Numbered from the stretch's first letter, positions 15,599 to 23,761 are shown. The stretch: 64,000 nt of DNA from Candidatus Sulfotelmatobacter kueseliae (GCA_900290255.1 OMOD01000024.1:34300-98299); one strand, 5' to 3'. The notes: a model not told the origin generated them from the letters alone. Numbers and translations are program-made.

Positions 15599-16822
15599 TT
15601 ATGCTTTGGGTTGATCGAGGTGCAGGGGGCCCTGGTGGATGACCTCAGTCAGACGCTGGTGCCAGGAGACATCGCGCCACATTCCCACGAACTGTGGTCC
15701 GCAGAAATTGCTGGTTGCCATGGCCAGCCAGCGGCCAGTCGCGGACGCCGTGCGCACCCCCAGTTCACAGAGTTCCTTCACCCAGTCCCACTCCAGCAAC
15801 GGCCAATCCTTGTAGTCGATCACGGCCCAGCACTCGGTAGTGACGAGCGGCTTCCTGGTGGCGCGGGACCAGTCGGCAATGGTTTGGATACCGGAAGCGA
15901 GCCCCGCCTTCCAGTGGTCAGGATTTGACAGGTAGATCTTTTTCCCGCGTTCAGCCAGGTTATCGTAGCCTTTGGGGTCGAAACGCTCGTAGTTGTAGCC
16001 GACCTCGTCGTAGAATGTGGTCCACTGTGTCATCCAGATATGCGCCTCCAGGAAGTCGAGCATGGAGACGTCCTGCTGTTGCAACGCGTCGTATTCGGTG
16101 GTGATGGAAAACGTGAAATCCAGGCCGGGATATGCCCGGCGCACGACCGCGATCGCGTCGCGCATCCATTCCTTTCCCTGCTTGTTGGCGCGTTCCGTGT
16201 TAGGTGGCAGGAACGGCGCCCAGTCGGAGAGCGGAAATTCGTTACACAAGTCAACATAGAGAATGTGGGGCAGCAGTCCGTTCGCCGCGATGCTGTCGAG
16301 CGTAGTCTTCCAGATGCGGCCGTGATCCTCGGGCCCGCGAATCTTCATCCGGGTATCGTCAGCATCCTGACGAAACCAGGTGGACAGTGCGACCCTAAGC
16401 CCCCGATCAGCACACTTGCGAATAAATTGGTTCAACTCGGGCTGCACTCGCACGCGATTCCTGGCCGGACTGCCCCAGACCTGCTGATTCCAGCAAGGCA
16501 GCAACTCCCACGTGCGGTCAGCCGCGGTGGCGACCAGATGCGGATAGGCATCGATGCGGACGGCATCGTATCCGCGTTTTTTCAGCTCATCCAGAATCGA
16601 ATCCCAGTCTTCGTATCCCGCGCCGGGCCAGCGCCGCTCCAGCCAGGAGAAATCCCACATGGCGATCGCGAGCGGGTATTTCAACCTGGTCAGCGAGCCG
16701 CCTTGCGCCTGAGTTCCGCCCTGTGCCGGAGTGCCACCCTGGACCAGAGCGCTACGAGCGGCAGCCGCCGCCAGCGCCGCGATCTTCATAAATTCTCTTC
16801 GTTCCAAAGAACCTCCCCGCAT
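15599..16822 (-). CDS. Tat-exported cellulase-like (GH5-type TIM barrel) protein
   Basis: 407 residues from ATG 16822; the longer ORF starts at a TTG. N-terminus SLERREFMKIAALAAAAARSA is a twin-arginine signal, followed by a short repeat PAQGGTQAQGGSL. The body looks like a (beta/alpha)8 hydrolase: WDFSWLERR, YDAVRIDAYPH at strand 2, candidate acid/base Glu in YVDLCNEFP, and candidate nucleophile Glu in PLVTTECWA. Those positions fit clan GH-A/GH5-like cellulases. The substrate is unknown. It sits between the MgtE_N/CBS and Nramp genes on the same strand, with gaps of about 70 and 180 bp. Bases 15428-15598 hold nothing recognisable. Confidence 0.75.
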   Translation of the reverse strand: MRGGSLERREFMKIAALAAAAARSALVQGGTPAQGGTQAQGGSLTRLKYPLAIAMWDFSWLERRWPGAGYEDWDSILDELKKRGYDAVRIDAYPHLVATAADRTWELLPCWNQQVWGSPARNRVRVQPELNQFIRKCADRGLRVALSTWFRQDADDTRMKIRGPEDHGRIWKTTLDSIAANGLLPHILYVDLCNEFPLSDWAPFLPPNTERANKQGKEWMRDAIAVVRRAYPGLDFTFSITTEYDALQQQDVSMLDFLEAHIWMTQWTTFYDEVGYNYERFDPKGYDNLAERGKKIYLSNPDHWKAGLASGIQTIADWSRATRKPLVTTECWAVIDYKDWPLLEWDWVKELCELGVRTASATGRWLAMATSNFCGPQFVGMWRDVSWHQRLTEVIHQGPLHLDQPKA

Positions 16823-16893
16823 TGGCCACGATTGGAGAAGTCGTATTGCAACCAACCATTCGAGTGAGAGCTAAGGCCCACCACCGCTTTTTC

Positions 16894-18150
16894 TTACAAC
16901 TTCGCGCGCAGCATGCTGATCACGTCGTCGGAGGTGATGACGCCGGTCAACTTGTTGTGGTCGTCGACGACGGGAAGGGTCAGCAGGTTGTACTTGTCGA
17001 ACGACTCGGCAACGTCGTTTTCCTGGTCGGATTCGTGGGCGAGGACCAGCGGCTCCTGAGTCAGCGCCAGCATCGGGGTGGAAAGCGGCGCGAGCACCAG
17101 CCGTGCCAGCGGCACCGCTCCCACCAGCGTACCGTTCGAGTCCACCAGGTAGATGGTGCTTACGGCCTCGACTCCGCCTTCGAATTCGCGCATGGAATCG
17201 ATGGCGTTCTGCACCGTCGCGTTTACCGGCAAGGCCAGAAACTCGGTCGTCATGCGGCCGGCCGCGGTTCCCTCTTTGTGCTCGAGCAGCTCGACGACAT
17301 CCTGCTGAACCTCGGGCTCCATCTGGACCAGGATTTGTTCGGTGCGGTCTTCCGTCAACTCGCCGAGCAGGTCAGCGGCGGCGTCCGGATCCATCTCCTC
17401 GACGATGTCGGCCGCGCGCTCGGAGTCGAGCGATTCGACGATCGATTTCTGCACCTTCGGTTCGACTTCTTCCAGGGCTGAGGCAGCTACGCCCTCGTCG
17501 AGGGTCTGGAACACCGCCTGGCGCTCGTCGGGCGCCAGATCCTCGACGATGTCGGCGATGTCGGCGGGATGCAGTTTGGCCAACCCTTCATGGGAGATTT
17601 TCAGCTTCACGCGGCGCGCGGGATCGGTCTCGATCAGGTCCACAAAGTTCCACGGAATGCTGCGCGACGGGAGGCGACCGAGCAGGACGTGCAGGGCGGA
17701 TTTCGGCGCCACACCCCGCAGCAGGCGTCGGATGGCGCCGCGCGCGCCCACGTCCACGGAATGGACGCGCAGCACGGGATGGGTCTGCCCAGTAGGCTCC
17801 TTCTGCGAATCCAACTGCAGGTCGACGTCGTTGACCCGCACCACTTTTCGGCCGTTGATGTCGATTACCTGTTGATCGAGCAGGTCACGCTCCAAAAGAA
17901 AAAGCCCTTCTGCGCCGTTAGCCACTGGCCATTCCGCCGCTGCCGTTGCCGCCTTCACGCCGCCGTTAATCGCAGACACGGCGGCGAAGGGCAGCACGCG
18001 GTTGCCCGAGTTGGTTTTCACGATGAGCGACGAGATGCGGGCGCGGTCCTCCTGCGGGGCGAGCGTCACTTCACGCACACGCCCGCTGGCCGCGCCAGAC
18101 GGGTCATAGACCGTGGCGCCCAGCAGTTCGCTCAGGGCCAGTATCGTCAT
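16894..18150 (-). CDS. Soluble PRC-barrel / MgtE_N / CBS-pair protein
   Basis: 418 residues with no transmembrane helix. Residues about 1-60 and 85-150 look like two PRC-barrel units (LGATVYDPSGAASGRVREV; QQVIDINGRKVVRVNDVDL). Residues about 190-290 are an MgtE N-terminal superhelix (LHPADIADIVEDLAPDE, SERAADIVEEMDPDAAADLL). Residues about 295-418 are a CBS pair (MTTEFLALPVNATVQNAI; LTLPVVDDHNKLTGVITSDDV). In MgtE these cytosolic domains sense Mg2+ and gate the channel. Here the channel is missing, and the same-strand Nramp-related transporter is the natural partner. That pairing is inference from the order of the genes. Confidence 0.87.
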   Translation of the reverse strand: MTILALSELLGATVYDPSGAASGRVREVTLAPQEDRARISSLIVKTNSGNRVLPFAAVSAINGGVKAATAAAEWPVANGAEGLFLLERDLLDQQVIDINGRKVVRVNDVDLQLDSQKEPTGQTHPVLRVHSVDVGARGAIRRLLRGVAPKSALHVLLGRLPSRSIPWNFVDLIETDPARRVKLKISHEGLAKLHPADIADIVEDLAPDERQAVFQTLDEGVAASALEEVEPKVQKSIVESLDSERAADIVEEMDPDAAADLLGELTEDRTEQILVQMEPEVQQDVVELLEHKEGTAAGRMTTEFLALPVNATVQNAIDSMREFEGGVEAVSTIYLVDSNGTLVGAVPLARLVLAPLSTPMLALTQEPLVLAHESDQENDVAESFDKYNLLTLPVVDDHNKLTGVITSDDVISMLRAKL

Positions 18151-18189
18151 CCCGCCTAGAGAATAACCAACTCGCGGGCGATTCGGAAT

Positions 18190-18366
18190 TAAAATCTGAC
18201 GTCGGACTGCGGACCCCGGACCTCAGGCGTCAGACCTCGGACTTCGGACCTCAGACCTCAGGCTTTGGACCAATGCTGAAAACTGGCCGTGTGTCGATCC
18301 GAAGAGCCGCAGACCCAGGTGTAGGTCTTGGGTCCGAGGTCTGAGGTCCGAAGTCCGAAGTCTGAC
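18190..18366. repeat. Family C word-repeat palindrome (CTCAGACTTCGGAC words)
   Basis: Left arm at about 18196-18268 repeats ACCTCAGGCGTCAGACCTCGG-type words. Right arm at about 18328-18366 carries the complement (GGTCCGAGGTCTGAGGTCCG). The spacer is about 60 bp. It fills the region between the MgtE_N/CBS gene and the FtsX gene on the other strand. Related copies are at 31752-31839 and 63496-63742. Confidence 0.8.
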
Positions 18367-18379
18367 GTTCGCCCTTCCG

Positions 18380-18385
18380 TATAAT
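18380..18385 (+). promoter_or_regulatory. -10 box for the FtsX-like permease pair
   Basis: Perfect TATAAT with 7 nt to the GTG start at 18393. No Shine-Dalgarno fits in the gap, so leaderless initiation is likely. Confidence 0.6.
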
Positions 18386-18392
18386 TCAAGCA

Positions 18393-19643
18393 GTGCGTCA
18401 CATTTTGGACATTTTCGGGCAGACCCTGCGCACGCTCTGGGCGCACAAGTTGCGTTCGTTTCTGACCATGTTTGGGATTGCCTGGGGCGTGGGTTCGCTG
18501 CTGGTGCTGGTCGGCGTGGGAGAAGGATTCCGCTCCGGCAACCGCAAGCAGTTCGACTCCATCGGCGAAAACGTCATGTTCATCTGGTCGGGCCGCGCCC
18601 CGGCAGTGCAGGGCAGCTTTACGGCTTTGCGCCAGTATTACCTCACCTACCGCGATTACGAGGATATTGTGCGCGAATGCCCCAGCGTCGGAGCGGCGGC
18701 GCCTGTCATCCGAAGGGGTGACCTCCGCGCGGTAAGCGACTTCTACCAAGCCAGCGGCCAGGTGATGGGTGTTCCTGCCAGGTTCAGTCAGATCCGCTAC
18801 TTGCCCATGAATGAGGGCCGCTGGCTGAACGATATGGACGACCTGCAGAAGCGTCCTGTAATTGTTCTTGGCGATGAGGCCCGCCGCACGTTGTTCCTGG
18901 GCCGGCCCTCGATCGGCGCCAGCATTCTCCTCAATGGCATCCGCTTTGAAGTGATTGGCACCCTGCAGCGTATCGGCCATGGCGACAACATGAACCAGAA
19001 TCTCCAGAGCTACGTACCCTTCAGCGCCATGCACGAGTATTTCCGGCCGCTGAATGCCGGGATCGGCACCGATGTGATTTCGTATATCAACTATCAGCCC
19101 AGATCGCGCGCCTTGCACGAAAGGGCACAGGAGGAGGTTCACAAAGTCATCGCCCGCAATCATGGGTTCGACCCCAATGATCCTGACTCCTTCGATGAGT
19201 GGGACACGGTCAGGACAGTCGATCAGGTCGGCAAGATTTTCGACGCGATGAACCTGTTCCTGGGCAGTGTGGGACTAGTCACGCTGACGCTAGGGGCGAT
19301 CGGCATCGTCAACATCATGCTGGTTGCGGTCGCGGACCGGACGCGCGAGATCGGGCTGCGGAAAGCGGTAGGCGCGACCAAAGGCAGCATCATGTTTCAG
19401 TTCTTCGTGGAGGGAGCGTTTCTCACGCTGCTGAGCGGCGGAATTGGCATTGCGGGCGCCGCGGCGGTGATGGCGCCGTTTTCCGGGGTGGAACTCGGAC
19501 CTGGATTTGACGCGCCCAAGCTGGTGCCCTCGACTGCCGTACTGGCGGTCGTCTCCCTGGCGGTTGCGGGGATCGCCGCCGGCCTTTATCCCGCGAGCCG
19601 CGCCGCGGCGCTCGAACCGGTGGAGGCTCTGCGCAGGGAATAA
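18393..19643 (+). CDS. ABC transporter permease, MacB/FtsX-like (first of a pair)
   Basis: 416 residues from GTG 18393. Typical MacB-type layout: one N-terminal helix (FLTMFGIAWGVGSLLVLVGVGEG), a large periplasmic MacB_PCD domain (about 45-270), then three C-terminal helices, with the cytoplasmic motif DRTREIGLRKAVGATKGSI before TM3 and the signature end AALEPVEALRRE. Such permeases act in mechanotransmission-type exporters with an MacB-type ATPase. The second permease begins 1 nt after this stop. No ATPase or membrane-fusion gene is adjacent, so the ATPase must come from elsewhere. Confidence 0.9.
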   Translation: MRHILDIFGQTLRTLWAHKLRSFLTMFGIAWGVGSLLVLVGVGEGFRSGNRKQFDSIGENVMFIWSGRAPAVQGSFTALRQYYLTYRDYEDIVRECPSVGAAAPVIRRGDLRAVSDFYQASGQVMGVPARFSQIRYLPMNEGRWLNDMDDLQKRPVIVLGDEARRTLFLGRPSIGASILLNGIRFEVIGTLQRIGHGDNMNQNLQSYVPFSAMHEYFRPLNAGIGTDVISYINYQPRSRALHERAQEEVHKVIARNHGFDPNDPDSFDEWDTVRTVDQVGKIFDAMNLFLGSVGLVTLTLGAIGIVNIMLVAVADRTREIGLRKAVGATKGSIMFQFFVEGAFLTLLSGGIGIAGAAAVMAPFSGVELGPGFDAPKLVPSTAVLAVVSLAVAGIAAGLYPASRAAALEPVEALRRE

Positions 19644-19644
19644 C

Positions 19645-20886
19645 ATGCACCGCGATATGCTCAAACAGGCGGTTTCGGCCATGCGCCACGACCTGCGCCG
19701 CACTCTGCTCACCATGGCGGGAATGGCCTGGGGCATCGCGACCGTGGTCCTGCTGCTCTCTTACGGCAACGGCTTTGGGCAAGCCGTTCAGAATATCTTC
19801 GAGAGTTTTGGCGCGACGGCGGTCGCCGTGTTCCCCGGGCGCACCTCGCAGCAGGCCGGCGGAAACAAGGCGGGAGTGATTGTCCGTTTCACCAACGACG
19901 ACATCGAGCTTCTGCGCAACAACGTGCCGCTTTGCCGCCACATCGCCCGCATGCTGCAAAAGGACTCGACGGTGCAGAACAACAACCGCTCCTTCACCTT
20001 CCCCGTGATGGGGCTTGACCCTTCTGTCCAGGACATCTGGAATCTGGACATCGAGGAAGGACGATTCCTGAATGATGCCGACAACCTGCAGCACAGACTC
20101 TATGCGGTGCTGGCCTCGGAGGCGCGTGAGAAGCTGTTCTCGGGCATGCCCGCGCTGGGCGAAACCATCCGCATTGATGGCGTCACGTTTGAAGTGATCG
20201 GAGTGGGGAAACCTCGGATGCAGGAGGGCGATAACGACAACAATCGCGTCGTTTATATCCCTTACAACTCGATGGACGTCCTCAAAGACCGCCACTACCT
20301 GGACGGAATCTGGCTCGACTCGGCGGGCCTCGACCACGAGAAGATGGCCAGGACAATCCGCGAAACTCTAGCCACAGCGCACAACTTCAAATCCGACGAT
20401 CAGCGCGCCATTTTTGTGCTGGATGCCCAGAAGCAGCTCTCGCAGTTCGGCATCATTGCGATGGCGCTGAAAGTTCTGCTGGCGTTCATCGGCACGATTA
20501 CGTTGGGAATCGGCGGAGTCGGCCTGATGAACATCATGCTGGTCTCGGTAACCCAACGCACGCGCGAGATCGGCGTGGAAAAAGCGCTGGGGGCGCGCCG
20601 CCACGACATCCTTTTCCAGTTTCTGGCTGAGGCCATGTTCATCACAGCGGTGGGTGGAGTACTCGGAATTCTTCTTTCCTATGCCGTGTCTATTTCCGTG
20701 GGACGTCTCACGCTTTATAGCGCGATCGCCCAGCACGCCGAAGCCGGCGACATTCGCCTGGTGGTTTCGCCCGGGGTTCTGCTGGTGGCAACTACCATCC
20801 TGGTGATCGTCGGCCTGATCAGCGGCATGGTGCCCGCCATGCGCGCGGCCAATCTTGACCCCATCGAGGCCCTGCGGTACGAGTGA
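19645..20886 (+). CDS. ABC transporter permease, MacB/FtsX-like (second of a pair)
   Basis: 413 residues from ATG 19645, immediately after the TAA of the previous gene; the ORF-track start at 19507 is internal to it. N-terminal helix LLTMAGMAWGIATVVLLLSYG, periplasmic MacB_PCD region, and a C-terminal three-helix FtsX domain with QRTREIGVEKALGARRHDI and the end ANLDPIEALRYE. It is a clear paralogue of gene one (shared EGRFLND, FEVIG and TREIG blocks). The two likely form a heterodimer. Confidence 0.9.
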   Translation: MHRDMLKQAVSAMRHDLRRTLLTMAGMAWGIATVVLLLSYGNGFGQAVQNIFESFGATAVAVFPGRTSQQAGGNKAGVIVRFTNDDIELLRNNVPLCRHIARMLQKDSTVQNNNRSFTFPVMGLDPSVQDIWNLDIEEGRFLNDADNLQHRLYAVLASEAREKLFSGMPALGETIRIDGVTFEVIGVGKPRMQEGDNDNNRVVYIPYNSMDVLKDRHYLDGIWLDSAGLDHEKMARTIRETLATAHNFKSDDQRAIFVLDAQKQLSQFGIIAMALKVLLAFIGTITLGIGGVGLMNIMLVSVTQRTREIGVEKALGARRHDILFQFLAEAMFITAVGGVLGILLSYAVSISVGRLTLYSAIAQHAEAGDIRLVVSPGVLLVATTILVIVGLISGMVPAMRAANLDPIEALRYE

Positions 20887-20907
20887 GGCCGGCGCATTCA
20901 GGCAGCG

Positions 20908-20984
20908 GAGCTTCGCTCCGCGGGACAGCCCCATTCGACTCGCTCCGCTCGCTCAGGGCAGGCTTAGGCGGCTGTCCCCACAAA
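20908..20984. repeat. Family E repeat
   Basis: GGAGCTTCGCTCCGCGGGACAGCC...CTCGCTCAGGGCAGG...GGCGGCTGTCCCCACA. The outer GGGACAGCC and GGCTGTCCCC segments are inverted. It overlaps the 3' end of the truncated ORF on the minus strand. Confidence 0.75.
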
Positions 20985-21251
20985 GACCTGGGTAGAACTA
21001 TTCGAAAGCTGACCTACTGCCTGCTCGAGCCGCTTGATCAAATCCACTTCGGCCTGCCGGTACGGAGTTCCGTCGGGATGCAGCACCTCGTGGAACCACA
21101 CCGGCGGCTGGCTGAGAATATACGGATGCTCAAGGGAAATTCTCCGCCTGCATTTATATGCTGCTCGTGCCGGATGGATCAACCGCCGGCGCGGGCCCAG
21201 CGAATCAGTCCACGCCCAGGCTGGCGAGCGTTTCTTCCAGCAAGGCCGCAT
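20964..21251 (-). pseudogene. Possible C-terminal remnant of a larger gene, ending in a repeat
   Basis: The minus-strand ORF contains ISLEHPYILSQPPVWFHEVLHPDGTPYRQAEVDLIKRL. That reads like the end of a secreted glycoside hydrolase (xylanase/cellulase-like 'F-H-x-V-x-x-x-D-G-T-P-Y...E-V...I' ending), but it has no recognisable start and its last residues (VFVGTAA) come from the family E repeat. It overlaps the 3' end of the next gene by 47 bp. I read it as a decayed fragment. It could also be a real short protein. Confidence 0.35.
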
Positions 21252-21588
21252 TTATGGTCAGGCGGCGGCCATGCGCCTGCACGTCCTCGAGTTCATCGAA
21301 GGCTCGAAACAGGCGCAGCTTGACCGCCGCGTATTGCTCGGCGTCGTTCAGAGGACGGCCGTGGGCGGCGCTCCACTCGGCCAGCGGATTCTCCGGCAGA
21401 AACACGCTGACCGCGAAGGTCAGCTTGCGGTCGGAAGTCACATCGAAGATGAATTCGGCGGCGGGAGCTTCGGGATCGTCAGCCAACGCCGCCCGCTTGC
21501 CGACAAAGTAGTACTGGTAAACGTAGCCCTGGGCTCCGGCATAGATTTTGAGGCGGCGGACGGTCATGGCACGATTATCGACCTTCAT
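21205..21588 (-). CDS. Small conserved-looking protein of unknown function
   Basis: 127 residues (120 if ATG 21567 is used: MTVRRLKIYAGAQGYVYQYY). Features: an N-terminal RRLKIYAGAQGYVYQYYFVGKR strand region, then EFIFDVTSDRKLTFAVSVFLP, then a helix with DAEQYAAVKLRLFRAFDE and ALLEETLASLGVD. No signal peptide or transmembrane segment. Not assigned to a family; the compact alpha/beta composition suggests a soluble domain. ATG 21588 has only a weak GGCTCC-like site upstream, so the start is uncertain. Confidence 0.6.
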   Translation of the reverse strand: MKVDNRAMTVRRLKIYAGAQGYVYQYYFVGKRAALADDPEAPAAEFIFDVTSDRKLTFAVSVFLPENPLAEWSAAHGRPLNDAEQYAAVKLRLFRAFDELEDVQAHGRRLTINAALLEETLASLGVD

Positions 21589-21621
21589 TGGAGCCTTTGT
21601 CTTTGGTGCAGATGGCGCGGG

Positions 21622-21726
21622 TTAATTGTTGATTGTTGAATGTTGAGTGAGAACCCCGGGGTTTCCAAGATGCTTTGTGCAGCGCGAGCTGTTAATCAAC
21701 AATCATCAATCAGCAATCAACAATTC
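21622..21726. repeat. Family D inverted repeat (TTGATTGTTGA words)
   Basis: TTAATTGTTGATTGTTGAATG on the left and ATCAACAATCATCAATCAGC then AATCAACAATT on the right; the 40-bp spacer is GC-rich. An AT-rich long hairpin directly upstream of the small MITE-like element. Confidence 0.75.
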
Positions 21727-21760
21727 TTCTAAACCTGCGCCGTCCTCCTGCCGATATATC

Positions 21761-21897
21761 TAGAACTGGTTTCATAAATCGTCTTGCGCGCGGCGGGCGC
21801 CAGGCCCTCAGGGCTAAAGCCCAGCGTTTATGCGGAGCCCTTGGCGGCCCGGCTGAAGCCGGGCCCTACCCAAAACCTATTTGTGAAACGAGTTCTA
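21761..21897. mobile_element. MITE-like element with 19-bp terminal inverted repeats enclosing a Family A repeat
   Basis: Left end TAGAACTGGTTTCATAAAT (21761-21779); right end ATTTGTGAAACGAGTTCTA (21879-21897), whose complement matches the left end at 17 of 19 positions. The 99-bp interior holds the family A hairpins (CAGGGCTAAAGCCC and CCCGGCTGAAGCCGGG) and CCTACCCAAAACC. No transposase is encoded, so any movement would need one in trans. A clear target duplication was not found. A partial inverted copy with one end is at 30421-30514. Confidence 0.6.
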
Positions 21898-21916
21898 CAC
21901 AGAAACGCATCTGATT

Positions 21917-23761
21917 ATGCTCGAATCGCTATCCATCTCTCTCGCCGCCCTGGCCCTGCTGGTCTTGTACCAGCAATACCGGATTTACGGGATCCACAAA
22001 GATTCCAGCAAACGCGAGGAACTGTTCCAGATCGTTACCGAAAACGCCGCTGACATGATTGCGCTGGTGGATGTGAAGGGGAAGCGGCTGTACAACAGCC
22101 CGGCCTACAAGAGGATTCTGGGGTACTCGCCGGCGGAGCTGAGCGAGACTTCATCGTTCGAGCAGATTCATCCCGACGACCGCTTCCAAGTGCTGGAGGC
22201 GGCGCGAGAGGCGCGCGCGACCGGGATTGGGAAACGGCTGGAGTACCGCATCCGGCATAAGGACGGAAGCTGGCGGGTGCTGGAGTCGCTGGCCAGCGCC
22301 GTCCGTGACAGCAAGGGCGAAGTCGCGAAGCTGGTTATCGTGAACCGTGACATCACCGAGCGCAAGCGGGCAGAAGAGCAACTGGAGCACAACCGGCTGC
22401 ACGATCCGCTGACTGGCCTGCCCAACCGGGGCCTGTTCCTGGACCGGCTGCACCAGCTGTTTCTGCGCGCGCAGCGCGACCCGGCCCAGCCGTATGCCCT
22501 GCTGCTCACGAACGTGGATCATTTCAAGGTATTCAACGAAAGCATGGGCACGGCGGCGGGCGACGAAATCCTGCGGGAGATGGCCCGGCGCATCGGAGCC
22601 AGCTTGCGCCAAGCCGACACGATTGCCCACCACGGAAGCGGGGAACTTTCCCCGGAACCGATGTTGTCGCGGCTGGGCGGAGATGAGTTCACCCTCCTGC
22701 TCGATGGCGTGGGCGATCCCAGCGACGCGCTGCGCATCGCGAAAAGAATCCAAGCCGGGGTGGCCGAGCCGCTATTCGTCGGACCGCGGGAAGTGCGGGC
22801 CGCACTGAGCGTAGGCATTGCCCTGAGCGTGCCGGGACACGGCCAGCCGGAAGAATTGTTGAAAGATGCGGACGCAGCCATGCGCCGCGCCAAAGCGCTG
22901 GGCGGGTCGCGCTGCGAGGTTTTTGACGAAGTCATGCACATGCGCGCCGAGGGCCGCCTGCGTCTGGAAGCGGATTTGCGAAACGCGATCGCCGCGCGCC
23001 AGTTCCGCATCTACTACCAGCCGGTGGTGCAACTGGACACGCGGCGGGTGGTGAGCTTCGAGGCCTTGCTGCGCTGGGACCATCCCACACAAGGGTTGAT
23101 TTCCCCCTACCGCTTCATCGAGGCGGCTGAGGACAGCGGGCTCATGGTCTCCATCGGGCACTGGCTGATCCTGCAGGCCTGCCGCCAATTGCGGGAGTGG
23201 GAAGTGAACAACGCGTCCGGGCAGCCGATGAACATTACGGTGAACGTTTCGGCGCGGCAGTTTGCTGATGCCCGGCTGGCCACCGATCTGCAGGATGCGC
23301 TGCGGGAAACGGGCATCAATCCTTCGCAGCTGCAGTTGGAGATGACCGAGAGCGTGGCCGCGGCTGACCCCAAACTCACGGTCACCGTGCTCTCGCATCT
23401 CAAGCACCTGGGAGTGGGTGTGGTGCTCGACGATTTTGGCGTGGGCTCGGCGTCGCTGCGCGGCCTGTGGCAGTTCCCGGTGGATGCGCTCAAAATCGAC
23501 CGGTCTCTGATCCGCGACATGCAGAGCGATCGCGCCGCTTCGGACATGATCGAGGTGTTCATTACTCTGGCCCACAAGATCAACCTGAAAGTGATTGCCG
23601 AGGGCATCGAGACGGCGCGGCAACTCGAGCGGCTCAGCGAATTGGGATGCGAATTCGGGCAGGGATACTACTTCTCGCAGCCCCTCGAAGCCAAAGCTGC
23701 CCTGCAGTTTCTGCGCCAGCAAGTTGCTCCGGCGCGAGGGACGGGGGCGGGCTCACTATAG
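21917..23761 (+). CDS. PAS-GGDEF-EAL cyclic-di-GMP signalling protein
   Basis: 614 residues. N-terminal membrane helix (SISLAALALLVLYQQY), then a PAS domain (about 36-155, ENAADMIALVDVKGKRLYNSPAYKRILGYS, with PAC end NRDITERKRAEEQ), a GGDEF domain (HDPLTGLPNRGLFLDRL; GGDEF intact near 253-259 in SRLGGDEFTLLL) and an EAL domain (FEALLRWDHP near 380; DDFGVGSASL; KIDRSLIRDM). A segment (HHGSGELSPEP) is inserted just before the GGDEF hairpin where most proteins have only 3-5 residues. Both catalytic signatures look intact, so it may make or degrade c-di-GMP depending on the PAS signal. Confidence 0.93.
   Translation: MLESLSISLAALALLVLYQQYRIYGIHKDSSKREELFQIVTENAADMIALVDVKGKRLYNSPAYKRILGYSPAELSETSSFEQIHPDDRFQVLEAAREARATGIGKRLEYRIRHKDGSWRVLESLASAVRDSKGEVAKLVIVNRDITERKRAEEQLEHNRLHDPLTGLPNRGLFLDRLHQLFLRAQRDPAQPYALLLTNVDHFKVFNESMGTAAGDEILREMARRIGASLRQADTIAHHGSGELSPEPMLSRLGGDEFTLLLDGVGDPSDALRIAKRIQAGVAEPLFVGPREVRAALSVGIALSVPGHGQPEELLKDADAAMRRAKALGGSRCEVFDEVMHMRAEGRLRLEADLRNAIAARQFRIYYQPVVQLDTRRVVSFEALLRWDHPTQGLISPYRFIEAAEDSGLMVSIGHWLILQACRQLREWEVNNASGQPMNITVNVSARQFADARLATDLQDALRETGINPSQLQLEMTESVAAADPKLTVTVLSHLKHLGVGVVLDDFGVGSASLRGLWQFPVDALKIDRSLIRDMQSDRAASDMIEVFITLAHKINLKVIAEGIETARQLERLSELGCEFGQGYYFSQPLEAKAALQFLRQQVAPARGTGAGSL

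Noticed and set aside
18393-19643. ATP-binding subunit in the FtsX operon
   Set aside because: No Walker motifs were found in frames between 18.2 and 21.9 kb.
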